Shown here: piece after piece, positions 1 to 7,954 of the stretch | How the letters are laid out: each line of letters starts with the position of its first letter | Numbering within the stretch: position 1 is the first letter of the stretch | From: Myxococcota bacterium | GTDB taxonomy: Bacteria > Myxococcota_A > UBA796 > CAJQPC01 | Reading direction: 5' to 3' | DNA: 61,514 nt | Assembly: GCA_023150845.1 (NCBI GenBank) | Contig: JAKLKD010000010.1 | Location: 1-61,514, forward strand | Notes under the pieces: model-generated | The model's database searches: none | Told to the model about the DNA's origin: nothing | Seen by the model: the letters and a program-made list of their open reading frames with translations, nothing else | Translations under genes and position numbers: made by a program

Positions 1-632
1 ATGAAGGTGAAGCTCTGGGTGAGGTGCCAGCCCGGGGCCTGGGCGAAGGAGACGGCGAGGGCCTCCCCCTTGACCTTCACCGAGACGCTGACGGGGTTCT
101 CGTCGTTGAGCTTGCCCGCGTAGGCCGAAGGCAGCAGGGTGTCGAGCCAGCCGACGGCCTTGGGCTTCACCTCGACGGTGGCGCGTAAGGTCTCGGTGTG
201 GGGCAAGAAGCAGATGTTGCCTTTGCAGCCGACGACACGCAGCTCCAAGGCCACGTCGTGGCGGCCAACGGCCTTCGGCGCCTCGACGGGAACACGGAGC
301 GCCACGTCGCTCGACCAGACCTCGATGAGCTCGCCGGTCACCGGGTCGGGCTTCATCTCCCCCGGCGGGTACTCGACGGGCCGGAGCGTCAGCGCGCCTT
401 TGCTCAGCGGGGTGAGGAAGGTCTCCGCGCTGTAGACGACGACCCCGGCGGGCACCCGCAGCTCGACGGTGAGCGCCCCGGCCTTGCCGACCTCCAGGGG
501 GCTCGCGGTGAGGAGCGCCTGCACCGGGGGGCCGCCGGCCTCGGCGCGCGTAGCGACCACGCCCAGCAAGGTGAGCAGGCCCAAGGCGAAGGCGAAGAGC
601 CGCAGGGGGAGCTCTCTGAAGCTGAGGATCAT
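1..632 (-). CDS. DsbD-type N-terminal domain protein, partial (3' part outside window)
   Basis: The first 210 residues of an exported protein read leftward off the window edge. It begins MILSFRELPLRLFAFALGLL, a signal peptide with an Arg-containing n-region and a hydrophobic core ending near ATRAEA. The following beta-rich region resembles the N-terminal immunoglobulin-like domain of the thiol:disulfide interchange protein DsbD (PF11412). The key motif, around residue 147, is GCKGNICFLP: two cysteines four residues apart followed by Leu-Pro. In that family these cysteines pass electrons from the membrane domain to periplasmic partners. The ATG follows a GGAG at about 11 bases. The gene is divergent from the glycosyltransferase at 760. 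The membrane and thioredoxin parts that would make it a full DsbD lie outside the window, so it could also be a stand-alone DsbD-N protein. Confidence 0.85.
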   Translation of the reverse strand, partial: MILSFRELPLRLFAFALGLLTLLGVVATRAEAGGPPVQALLTASPLEVGKAGALTVELRVPAGVVVYSAETFLTPLSKGALTLRPVEYPPGEMKPDPVTGELIEVWSSDVALRVPVEAPKAVGRHDVALELRVVGCKGNICFLPHTETLRATVEVKPKAVGWLDTLLPSAYAGKLNDENPVSVSVKVKGEALAVSFAQAPGWHLTQSFTF

Positions 633-759
633 ATCGACACGCTCCGGGAGACAGGCGGCGGCGTGAGCCGAGTCAACGCCGACGACGCCTCGGTCTTGGG
701 TAGCACGATGCCGCGCCGGTTGCAGGGCTTCAGGGACGCCGCCGAGTTAAGGCCGCGCG

Positions 760-1434
760 ATGCGTGTCGCCGTGCTCATCCCCGCGCTGAACGAAGAGGA
801 GGCCCTGCCGCTCGTGCTCGCCGACCTCAGCCGACGCCGCCCGGATCGGGTCGTCGTCGTCGACAACGGCAGCGTCGACCGCACCGCCGAGGTCGCCCGC
901 GCCGGGGGCGCTGAGGTCGTCGTAGAGCCAAGGCGCGGCTACGGCTCGGCCTGCCTCGCCGGGCTGCGCCACCTCAGCGGGGATCCCCCGGACGTGCTCG
1001 TCTTCTTGGACGGCGACCACAGCGACGACGTCGAGGACCTCCCCCGCCTGCTCGCGCCGATCGAGCGCGGAGCGGCCGACCTCGTCTTGGGCGACCGCAC
1101 CGCCCAGGCCGAGCGCGGGGCCCTGCCCCCCCAGCAGCGCGTCGGGAACCTCGTCGCCACCACGCTGATCCGGGCGCTCACCGGCCTCTCCACCCGCGAC
1201 ATGGGGCCGCTCCGGGCCATCCGCTGGTCCGCGCTCATGGGCCTCCAGATGGCCGACCCGGCCTTTGGCTGGAACGTCGAGATGCACATGAAGGCCGCCC
1301 GGGCGGGGCTCCGGGTGGTGGAGCTGCCCGTGCGTTACCGCCCCCGGCGCGGGGTGAGCAAGATCAGCGGCACGGTCCGGGGCTCGATCAAGGCCGGCGT
1401 CGGCATGCTCGGCGCCTGCTGGACCTACCGATGA
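760..1434 (+). CDS. Family 2 glycosyltransferase (DPM/polyprenyl-phosphate type)
   Basis: A soluble 224-residue GT-A glycosyltransferase. The N-terminus MRVAVLIPALNEEEALPLVL is the nucleotide-sugar-binding start of GT2. DNGSVDRTAEVA follows at about 37, and LDGDHSDD at about 86 supplies the DXD-like metal-binding acidic cluster. The conserved R-G-VSKISGT element is near the C-terminus. No membrane anchor is visible, so it probably acts at the inner membrane face on a lipid-phosphate acceptor; the substrate is unknown. Its stop overlaps the next start by four bases (ATGA), so it is translationally coupled to the DUF2064 gene. GT2 and DUF2064 genes often sit side by side. An AAGG lies upstream of the ATG. 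Confidence 0.9.
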   Translation: MRVAVLIPALNEEEALPLVLADLSRRRPDRVVVVDNGSVDRTAEVARAGGAEVVVEPRRGYGSACLAGLRHLSGDPPDVLVFLDGDHSDDVEDLPRLLAPIERGAADLVLGDRTAQAERGALPPQQRVGNLVATTLIRALTGLSTRDMGPLRAIRWSALMGLQMADPAFGWNVEMHMKAARAGLRVVELPVRYRPRRGVSKISGTVRGSIKAGVGMLGACWTYR

Positions 1435-2072
1435 TCCCGAACCTCAAGACGGTCATGTTCTTTAAGGTGCCGATCCCCGGCCAGGCGAAGACGCGGCTGA
1501 TCCCGGCCTTGGGCGCCGAGGGCGCGGCGGCGCTGTCCGAGGCCATGGCGCTCGACTGCCTGCACACGGCGATGGCGGCGGGGCTTACGCCCGAGATCGC
1601 CGTCGCGGGGCCCATGGACCACCCCTTCGTCACCGCCCTGCTCGGCCGTGGCCTCAAGGTGAGCCCTCAGGTGGACGGTGACCTCGGCGCACGCATGAGC
1701 GCGGCGATGGGGCCCGGGCCCGCCATGGCCTTGGGCGGCGACGCGCCGGCGCTCCGGGTGACCCAGCTCCAGGCCCTCGCCCGGGGCAGCGGCCACGTCA
1801 ACATCGGCGCCACCGAAGACGGCGGCTATTGGGGCATCTCTTGGCCGGAGCGCCAAGACGAGCTCCTGCGCGACATGCCTTGGTCTACGCCGAACCTGTG
1901 CTTAGAGACGCTCCTGCGGGCGAGCAGGTTAGGGTTGACCGTCGGCCTCGCCCCGAAGGGCTGGGACGTCGATGAGCCCCAAGACCTGCTCCCGCTCCGG
2001 GACGCGCTGCTCCAAGGCGCGCCCGCGCCGCGCACCCGCGCCGCCCTCGCCCGCCTGCTCCCCCCCTCTTGA
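1431..2072 (+). CDS. DUF2064 / TIGR04282-type glycosyltransferase
   Basis: A 213-residue protein of the DUF2064 family (TIGR04282), a nucleotidyl/glycosyltransferase-like Rossmann fold. FFKVPIPGQAKTRLIPALG at about 10-28 is the family signature, in which the KTRL basic loop probably contacts nucleotide phosphate. The acidic stretch ALGGDAPALR at about 102 and TEDGGYWGI at about 126 correspond to the metal-binding and substrate loops. TIGR04282 was named from arsenosugar biosynthesis clusters, but no arsenic gene is nearby, so only the family is claimed. The start overlaps the GT2 stop (ATGA), and the two proteins probably act in one pathway. The mpl gene begins 27 bases downstream. Confidence 0.85.
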   Translation: MIPNLKTVMFFKVPIPGQAKTRLIPALGAEGAAALSEAMALDCLHTAMAAGLTPEIAVAGPMDHPFVTALLGRGLKVSPQVDGDLGARMSAAMGPGPAMALGGDAPALRVTQLQALARGSGHVNIGATEDGGYWGISWPERQDELLRDMPWSTPNLCLETLLRASRLGLTVGLAPKGWDVDEPQDLLPLRDALLQGAPAPRTRAALARLLPPS

Positions 2073-2099
2073 CCCCACGCGCTCGCTGGAGAGCCCCGT

Positions 2100-3620
2100 A
2101 TGCCCCTCGTCAACGCTGGTCTGCCCTCCCCGCTGCGCTCGATTCACATCATGGGCATCTGCGGCACCGCCATGGGCGCCGTCGCCGGGATGCTCAAGGA
2201 CGCTGGGTATGAGGTCAGCGGCTCGGACGGCGCGGTCTACCCGCCGATGAGCGACTACCTCGCGAGCCTGGGCATCCCCGTGATGTCGGGCTACGTCGCC
2301 AAGAACCTCGACCACAAGCCCGACCTCGTCGTCGTCGGCAACGCCATCCGCGCGGTGTACGAGGAGGCCGAGGCCGTCGTCGCCCGGGACCTGAGCTACT
2401 GCTCCTTCCCCCACCTGCTCGGCGAGCTCTTCCTCAAAGATCAGAAGAGCGTCGTCGTCGCGGGCACCCACGGCAAGACCACGACGACGGCGGTGACGGC
2501 CTGGCTCCTCGACCAGGCCGGGATGGCCCCGGGTTACCTCATCGGCGGTGTGGTGCGGGGCTGGGAGCGCACGGCCCGGGCGGGTGAGGGCCTCTACTTC
2601 GTCATCGAGGGGGACGAGTACGACACGGCCTTCTTCGACAAGCAGCCAAAGTTTGTGCATTACCGGGCCAAGGTCACCATCCTCACCTCGGTGGAGTTTG
2701 ACCACGCCGACATCTACCGCGACCTCGCCCACGTCCAGGAGAGCTTCAAGCGCCTCATCGCCGGGATGCCCGCCGATGGCCGGGTCATCGCCCGCTGGGA
2801 CCACGCCACGGTGCGAGAGGTCTGCCAAGGTGCGCCCTGCGCCATCGTGAAGTACGGCCCCGGCCAGGACTGGGACGGCCGCATCGACGGCGTCGACCAC
2901 GACCGGGGCGTGATGCGGTTCTCGGTGCTGCACGACGGCGTCGTCGTCGGGCGCTTTGAGAGCGTGCTCGTCGGTGAGCACAACCTCTACAACCAGGTCG
3001 CCGTCATCGCCGCCTTGCTCGGCGAGGGCGTCTCCGCCGAGGTCTTGGCCAAGGGGCTCAAGACCTTTGAGGGCGTGAAGCGCCGCCAAGAGGTGCTCGG
3101 CGAGCCCGGCGGCGTCACCGTGCTCGACGACTTCGCCCACCACCCCACCGCCGTGAAGGTCACCACCGCCGCCCTGCGCCTGCGCTTCGGCGGGCGCCGC
3201 CTCTGGGTGGTCTTTGAGCCGCGCTCCAACACCTCCCGGCGCAAGGTCTTCCAAAAGGAGTACGGTGAGGCCTTCGACGACGCCGACCAGATCATCATCG
3301 CCGACACCGCCCCGGACACCCGCCTCGCCCCGGAGGAGCGCTTCTCGCCGGGCCAGCTCGCCGCCGACCTGCGCGCCCGCGGCCTGGAGGCCACCTGCCT
3401 CGCCGAGGTAGACGACATCGTGGCCACCCTCGCCGCGAACGTGAACGAGGCCGACGTGGTGGCGGTGTACTCCAACGGCGGCTTCGGCGGCCTGCACAAG
3501 AAGCTGCTCAAGGCCCTGGAGGAGCGCTTCGCCGAGGCCGCCCGGGCGGACGCCAAGGCTGAGGCGAAGGCCGAGGCCAAGGCTGAAGCCCGCGCCGAAG
3601 CCCGAGCCGAGAAGAAGTGA
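2100..3620 (+). CDS. mpl: UDP-N-acetylmuramate:L-alanyl-gamma-D-glutamyl-meso-diaminopimelate ligase
   Basis: Mpl is the murein-recycling Mur ligase that attaches recovered tripeptide to UDP-MurNAc in the cytoplasm, using ATP. The N-terminal Rossmann part starts at IHIMGICGTAMGAVAGMLKD (about residue 17). The P-loop GTHGKTTTTA is near 122, and EGDEYDTAFFDK (about 169) and DDFAHHPTA (about 343) are typical Mpl motifs. At 506 residues it is about 50 longer than the usual 450. The excess is a C-terminal Ala/Glu/Lys/Arg run from about residue 478 built of short KAEA and RAEA units, which is not part of the Mur fold. GGAG precedes the ATG at a good distance. The stop overlaps the start of the aminotransferase gene. 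Confidence 0.95.
   Translation: MPLVNAGLPSPLRSIHIMGICGTAMGAVAGMLKDAGYEVSGSDGAVYPPMSDYLASLGIPVMSGYVAKNLDHKPDLVVVGNAIRAVYEEAEAVVARDLSYCSFPHLLGELFLKDQKSVVVAGTHGKTTTTAVTAWLLDQAGMAPGYLIGGVVRGWERTARAGEGLYFVIEGDEYDTAFFDKQPKFVHYRAKVTILTSVEFDHADIYRDLAHVQESFKRLIAGMPADGRVIARWDHATVREVCQGAPCAIVKYGPGQDWDGRIDGVDHDRGVMRFSVLHDGVVVGRFESVLVGEHNLYNQVAVIAALLGEGVSAEVLAKGLKTFEGVKRRQEVLGEPGGVTVLDDFAHHPTAVKVTTAALRLRFGGRRLWVVFEPRSNTSRRKVFQKEYGEAFDDADQIIIADTAPDTRLAPEERFSPGQLAADLRARGLEATCLAEVDDIVATLAANVNEADVVAVYSNGGFGGLHKKLLKALEERFAEAARADAKAEAKAEAKAEARAEARAEKK
3541..3617 (+). repeat. Low-complexity KAEA/RAEA repeat at the 3' end of mpl
   Basis: A run of roughly six-base units of the type gccaag/gctgag encodes an alternating Ala-Lys/Arg-Ala-Glu tail. 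It is an imperfect repeat inside the coding frame, predicted to form a charged helix after the last Mur-ligase domain. The unit structure would allow length variation by slippage. Confidence 0.7.
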
Positions 3621-4876
3621 TGATGGACGGCACCAGCGGGCCCAGCCTGCGCACGGAGATCCCCGGCCCGGCCTCCCGGGGCTGGATCGACCGCCTCGCG
3701 CTGCGGGAGTGCCCGGCGATCACCTCGCGCCGCGCCCGCCGCGCCGCGGCCTTGGGTGTGGCCGATGACGACCCCATCGTCTGGGACGAGGCTCTGGGCG
3801 CCAACGTGCTCGACGTCGACGGCAACGTCTTCGTCGACCTCACCGCGGGCTTCGGCGTGGCGTCCGTCGGCCACCGAAACCCCGCCGTCGTCGCCGCGGG
3901 CCAGGCCCAGCTCGGTCGGCTCCCCCACGCCATGGGCGACGCCTTCCCCGACCCCCAGCGGGTGCGGCTCCTGGAGGCCCTCGCCGAGCGCACGGGCCTC
4001 GACCACGGCATCTTGGGCAGCTCCGGCAGCGACGCCGTCGAGGCCGCGCTCAAGACCGCGCGCTTGGCCTCGGGTCGGGACGGCGTGCTCGCCTTTGAGG
4101 GCGGCTACCACGGCCTCTCCTACGGGGCCCTCGCGACGAGCCACTACAAACACCACGACTTCCGGGGGCCCTTCGTCGGCCAGCTCGGCGAGCACGTCCG
4201 CTGGGCGCCCTTCGGCGGGGAGATCCCGGCCTTAGACGGCGTCGGCGCGGTGCTCGTCGAGCCGATTCAGGGCCGGGGCGGCGTACGTTCGCCCCCGCCG
4301 GGCTGGCTCAAGCGGCTCCGGGAGGCCTGTGATCAAGCCGGGGCCGCCTTGATCTTCGACGAGATCTACACCGGCTTCGGGCGCACGGGCCTCATGTTCG
4401 CCCACCAGCGTGAGGATGTGCGCCCAGACCTGCTCTGCGTCGGCAAGAGCCTCGCCGGCGGCTTCCCCATCTCGGCCTGTATGGGCAGCCGGGCGGTGAT
4501 GGAGGCCTGGGGCGCGTCCAAGGGTGAGGCCCTGCACACCCAGACCTTCTTGGGCAACCCCGTGGGCGCGGCGATGGCCTTGGCGGCGCTGCGGTTCATC
4601 GACGAGGCGGGCCTCGTGGAGCGGGCCGCCGGGGTAGGCGCCTGGCTCAAGGAGCGCCTGTCCGCCTTCGGCCCGGTGCGCGGCGAGGGCCTCATGGTCG
4701 GCCTGGAGGCGCCGGATCCCCTCGCCTTGAGCCGGGCCTTGCTCCAGCGCGGCTACATCATCCTGCCCGCGGGCCTGCGCGGCGAGGTCCTGGCGTTCAC
4801 GCCGCCTTTGGTGATCACCGAGGCCCAGCTCGACGGCGTCGTGGCGGAGCTACACGCCCTGCTGGGGCGACCGTGA
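3620..4876 (+). CDS. Class III PLP-dependent aminotransferase
   Basis: A 418-residue fold-type I enzyme of the class III group (GABA, ornithine, diamine and omega-amine transaminases). The N-terminal glycine-rich FVDLTAGFGVASVGHRNPAV, the cofactor loop SSGSDAVEAALKTAR, FDEIYTGFGRTG with the PLP-nitrogen Asp, and LCVGKSLAGG with the Schiff-base lysine at about 276 are all present, so it should be active. The start is ambiguous: GTG 3617, ATG 3620 or ATG 3623 are consecutive, and the chosen ATG overlaps the mpl stop as TGATG behind GAGAAG. It is coupled downstream by a GTGA overlap to the LuxE-like gene. Next to an acid-activating enzyme and a reductase that yields aldehydes, the simplest reading is that it aminates the aldehyde; the substrate is inferred only. 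Confidence 0.92.
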   Translation: MMDGTSGPSLRTEIPGPASRGWIDRLALRECPAITSRRARRAAALGVADDDPIVWDEALGANVLDVDGNVFVDLTAGFGVASVGHRNPAVVAAGQAQLGRLPHAMGDAFPDPQRVRLLEALAERTGLDHGILGSSGSDAVEAALKTARLASGRDGVLAFEGGYHGLSYGALATSHYKHHDFRGPFVGQLGEHVRWAPFGGEIPALDGVGAVLVEPIQGRGGVRSPPPGWLKRLREACDQAGAALIFDEIYTGFGRTGLMFAHQREDVRPDLLCVGKSLAGGFPISACMGSRAVMEAWGASKGEALHTQTFLGNPVGAAMALAALRFIDEAGLVERAAGVGAWLKERLSAFGPVRGEGLMVGLEAPDPLALSRALLQRGYIILPAGLRGEVLAFTPPLVITEAQLDGVVAELHALLGRP

Positions 4877-5850
4877 AGGCCGAGACCCTGAGCCTCTTGC
4901 GCCGCGGCGCGCCGGAGGCCGAGCGTTGGCCTCACGCCCGCCGCCTCTTTGAGCACCAGCGCGCCTTGTGCCCGGACTACGCGGCCTTCGTCGGCGACGC
5001 CGACCCGCAGAGCTTCGCGGCGCTGCCCGCCGCGCCGGTCGGCCTCTTTCGTGACCTTCGGTTCTGCGTTACCGCGGAGTCCGGGGTGATCTTCCGCACG
5101 AGCGGCACCACCTCGGGCCAGCGCGGGGCGCACCACCTGCCCGACGCCGAGGCCGTCGAGCTCGCCTCACGCCTGCACTTCGACGCCATGCTCCCGGGCT
5201 GCCCGACGGGCAACACCCTCTCGTTTGTCACCGACGCCGCCGCGCACCCCGACTCGTCGCTCGGCCACATGATCCGCCACCTCGCCCCCGGGGCGCGGAC
5301 CTTCTTTCACCCCGGCGCCGGGGTTGACGCCGAGGCGGGCTGGGCCGCCCTACGCGCCGTGAGCGCCCCGGTGTTTGTGCCCGCCACGGCCTTCGCTTTG
5401 GCCGACCTCCTCGACCATCCCGGCGACGCCAAGCTGCCTCCAGGCTCGGTGGTGATGGTGACCGGCGGGTTTAAGGGCCGCCGCACCCAGCTTGACGAGG
5501 CCGGGCTCTGGGCCGAGGCCCAGGGGCGGCTCGGGCCGGGCGCGCGGCTGGTCGGCGAGTACGGCATGACTGAGCTCTCCTCCCAGCTCTGGGACGTCGG
5601 CGAGGGCTACGTCGCCCCGCCCTGGCTCATCGTGCTCGTCGTGGCCCCCGACACCGGCGCGCCCCTGCCCGACGGCGCGCTGGGCCTGCTGCGCTTCGTG
5701 GACCTCGCGAGCTGGGGGAGCTGCGTCGCCATTGAGACCCAAGACCTCGGCGTGCTCCAAGGCGGCCGCCTGCGCCTGCGGGGCCGGGTGACCGACGCCC
5801 CCGCACGAGGCTGCTCCTTGACCGCTGAAGAGGCGATGGCCCTCCGATGA
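4873..5850 (+). CDS. LuxE-like acyl-protein synthetase
   Basis: A 325-residue member of the LuxE / acyl-protein synthetase family (PF04443), relatives of the adenylate-forming enzymes. LuxE activates a carboxylic acid with ATP and passes the acyl group to LuxC. Visible motifs are SGTTSGQRG at 77-85, the phosphate-binding loop, and GEYGMTELSSQ at about 228-238, the counterpart of the YGxTE adenylate motif. MVTGGFKGRR at about 193 is also characteristic. Translation starts at GTG, overlapping the aminotransferase stop by four bases (GTGA). The stop overlaps the LuxC-like start by four bases (ATGA). No luxA, luxB or luxD gene is present, so a role in light emission is not supported. Confidence 0.88.
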   Translation: MKAETLSLLRRGAPEAERWPHARRLFEHQRALCPDYAAFVGDADPQSFAALPAAPVGLFRDLRFCVTAESGVIFRTSGTTSGQRGAHHLPDAEAVELASRLHFDAMLPGCPTGNTLSFVTDAAAHPDSSLGHMIRHLAPGARTFFHPGAGVDAEAGWAALRAVSAPVFVPATAFALADLLDHPGDAKLPPGSVVMVTGGFKGRRTQLDEAGLWAEAQGRLGPGARLVGEYGMTELSSQLWDVGEGYVAPPWLIVLVVAPDTGAPLPDGALGLLRFVDLASWGSCVAIETQDLGVLQGGRLRLRGRVTDAPARGCSLTAEEAMALR

Positions 5851-6890
5851 CCCCACGCCGCCCGCCGAGCCTCGAGGCCGAGGCCCGCGCCGCCGTCACC
5901 CGCTTCGGGGCGATGGACCCCACCTCCTGGGGCACGGGGCTCTCCGCCGAGGGCGCACGGGAGGCCTTGCGCCTGAGCGTCGACGCCGTGCTCACCGGCC
6001 GCTTCGGGGAGCCCCCCGGCGAGCCTCCGGCGCGGCTGCTCATCTGGTGCGCCGCGAACGTGTTCACCGCGCCCCTGGAGTGGACGGCGCGCTTCTCGGC
6101 TTGGGGCAGCCAGGTCACCCTGAAGGCGCCCACGGCCTGCCCGGCGCCTGTCGAGGCCTTGGCCGCCGCGTTTAAGCCCCTGGGCGTCGTCGCCGTGAAC
6201 AAAGCCCACGAGGATGCCTGGGACCTCGTCGCCGAGGCCGACGCCGTGCTCGGCTTCGGCGGGGACGAGGCGATGACGGCGCTCCAGGCCAAGCTCCCCC
6301 CGGCCACGCCCCGCTCGCTCCACGGGCACCGCCTGAGCCTCGCCGTGGTCGCCGGGGACGACGCCGCGACGGCCAAGGCCCTTGCCTTGGACCTCGCGCT
6401 CTACGACGGCCAAGGCTGCATGTCCCCCGCCGCCATCTTCTGCCTCGGCGACGCCGTCCGCCTCGGGGAGCGCCTCGGCGACGCCCTCTACGAGCTCTCC
6501 GGCCGCCTGCCCCGGGGTGAGGCGACGCCGGGGCTCGGCCCGGAGCGCCGCCGCCGCATCGGCCTCGCCCGCGCCTTGGGCCAGGTCTGGGAGGGCGAGG
6601 ACTGGCTCGTCACCGTCACCCCCGCCCGAACCTTCAGCCCCCTGAGCCACGCCCGCCTCGCCGCGGTGCACCCGCTCCCCAGCCTAGACGCCTTGGCGGA
6701 GCTGCCACGCCTGCCCTGGTCTACCCTCGGCACGGATCTGCGCGACGACGAGGCCGCCCGGGTCGCCGAGGCCCTGGGTGTCCCCCGGGTGTGTCGCCTG
6801 GGCCAGATGCAGCGTCCACGCTTTGGCCGCCCCCACGACGGCGTGAACGTCGAGGCCACGCTCTGCCGGAGCCGCGCGTGGGAGCTCTGA
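5847..6890 (+). CDS. LuxC-like acyl reductase
   Basis: A 347-residue protein of the LuxC acyl-CoA reductase family (PF05893), an aldehyde-dehydrogenase-like enzyme that reduces a protein-bound acyl thioester to an aldehyde with NADPH. The active-site context DGQGCMSPAAIF puts the nucleophile at Cys191, matching the QxC-SP pattern of LuxC. The segment GFGGDEAMTAL (about 135) resembles the nucleotide-binding loop. It is shorter than Vibrio LuxC (about 480 residues), mostly at the N-terminus, as in many non-luminous homologues. It is translationally coupled to the LuxE-like gene and overlaps the dipeptidase start by 13 bases. With LuxE it should form a carboxylate-to-aldehyde reductase. Confidence 0.85.
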   Translation: MTPRRPPSLEAEARAAVTRFGAMDPTSWGTGLSAEGAREALRLSVDAVLTGRFGEPPGEPPARLLIWCAANVFTAPLEWTARFSAWGSQVTLKAPTACPAPVEALAAAFKPLGVVAVNKAHEDAWDLVAEADAVLGFGGDEAMTALQAKLPPATPRSLHGHRLSLAVVAGDDAATAKALALDLALYDGQGCMSPAAIFCLGDAVRLGERLGDALYELSGRLPRGEATPGLGPERRRRIGLARALGQVWEGEDWLVTVTPARTFSPLSHARLAAVHPLPSLDALAELPRLPWSTLGTDLRDDEAARVAEALGVPRVCRLGQMQRPRFGRPHDGVNVEATLCRSRAWEL

Positions 6891-7912
6891 TCCCCGCATT
6901 GGCCGGGCGCGTGTCGGCCGAGGCCCAGGCCGTGCACGAGGCCGCGCTCATCGTCGATCTGCACTGCGACCTCTTGTTGACCTCGGGGCTCTTGGGCTGG
7001 GACTGGGGCCGCCAGCACCGCGAGAACCCCCTGCCCTTCGCGCCGCTCTTTGGGCACTGCGACCTCCCGCGCCTGCGCCTCGGCAACGTCGGCTGCTTGG
7101 GCCTGGGTGTGGTCACGAACCCCTTCGCCGGTCCTTGGCGTGAGGCCCACGGCGACCTCATCTTCCGCCGCCTCGGCGAGAAGCTAACGCGCCACTCCAC
7201 GGAGCTGCGCCTCGCCACCACCGCCCAAGGCATCCGCACCGCCCGGCGCGACGGCCGCATCGCCTGCTTCGCGGGCTTAGAGGGCGCCCACGCCTTGGCG
7301 GGCCGTCTCGACGCCTTGCCCCGCTGGCAAGACCAGGGCCTCACCTACGTCGGCCTCGCGCACTTCACCCAGAACGAGGCCGTGCGACCGATGGTCGGGC
7401 TTGGCGCCTGCGCCACCACACCCCTCACCGACTACGGCCGGGAGCTCGTGCGTGAGCTCGACCGCCGCCGCATCCTCGTAGACGTCGCCCACCTCAACCG
7501 CGCCGGGGTCGAGGAGGTCTGCCGCGGGTCGACCACGCCGAGGATCTGCTCGCATACGGCCTGCACCGCCGTCCACCCCTCCCCGCGGGGAATCGACGAC
7601 GCCCAGATCCGGCTCATCGCTGAGACCGGCGGGGTGATCGGCGTGATCTTTGTCACCCCCTTCATCGGCCCCGGCGGCGCGGCCCAGGTCGCCCGGCACA
7701 TGGACCACATCAAGCGCCTCGTCGGCGTGCAGCACTGCGCGCTCGGCTCGGACTGGGAGGGCTTCGCGGTCTACCCGGACGACCTGCGCAGCGCCGACCG
7801 CCTCCCGCTGCTCACCCAAGCCCTGCTGGACCTCGGCTGGACGGCGGACGAGGTGCACATGGCCTATGGCGAGAGCTTCTTGCGGGTGCTCAACGAGGTC
7901 CGCGGGGGTTGA
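6878..7912 (+). CDS. Membrane dipeptidase, peptidase family M19
   Basis: A 344-residue amidohydrolase-fold zinc enzyme of family M19 (renal-dipeptidase-like). VDLHCDLL near the N-terminus gives the HxD metal ligands. EGAHAL (about 132) supplies the bridging Glu, SHTACTAVHPSPRGIDD (about 224-240) the later His ligands and the Arg-Asp pair, and GSDWEG (about 292) the final Asp. No signal peptide is evident, so it is probably cytoplasmic. The GTG at 6878 was chosen because GGAG lies six bases upstream and because it places the start inside the end of the LuxC-like gene, matching the overlaps before it. M19 enzymes can cleave dipeptides with a D-residue or unusual amide bonds. In this operon it may release or recycle an amine-linked product, which is inference. 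Confidence 0.9.
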   Translation: MGALIPALAGRVSAEAQAVHEAALIVDLHCDLLLTSGLLGWDWGRQHRENPLPFAPLFGHCDLPRLRLGNVGCLGLGVVTNPFAGPWREAHGDLIFRRLGEKLTRHSTELRLATTAQGIRTARRDGRIACFAGLEGAHALAGRLDALPRWQDQGLTYVGLAHFTQNEAVRPMVGLGACATTPLTDYGRELVRELDRRRILVDVAHLNRAGVEEVCRGSTTPRICSHTACTAVHPSPRGIDDAQIRLIAETGGVIGVIFVTPFIGPGGAAQVARHMDHIKRLVGVQHCALGSDWEGFAVYPDDLRSADRLPLLTQALLDLGWTADEVHMAYGESFLRVLNEVRGG

Positions 7913-7945
7913 GGGTTTGTTTATGTGCAAGCCCTGTGCAAACCC
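7913..7945 (+). terminator. Weak inverted repeat after the dipeptidase gene
   Basis: GGGTTTG and CAAACCC form a seven-base stem with a 19-base loop right after the stop codon, between two convergent genes. No clear U-tract follows, so a terminator role is only tentative. Confidence 0.3.
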
Positions 7946-7954
7946 CCGGCGTGC

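Noticed and set aside
1929-3497. A 522-residue minus-strand open frame opposite mpl
   Set aside because: It mirrors the conserved Mpl gene, has repeated Val/Ala/Gly/Asp/Glu composition typical of the antisense frame in GC-rich DNA, and shows no family motif.
4873-6890. Reading the LuxE/LuxC genes as part of a bioluminescence operon
   Set aside because: No luciferase (luxAB) or transferase (luxD) gene is present and the flanking genes are a transaminase and a peptidase.
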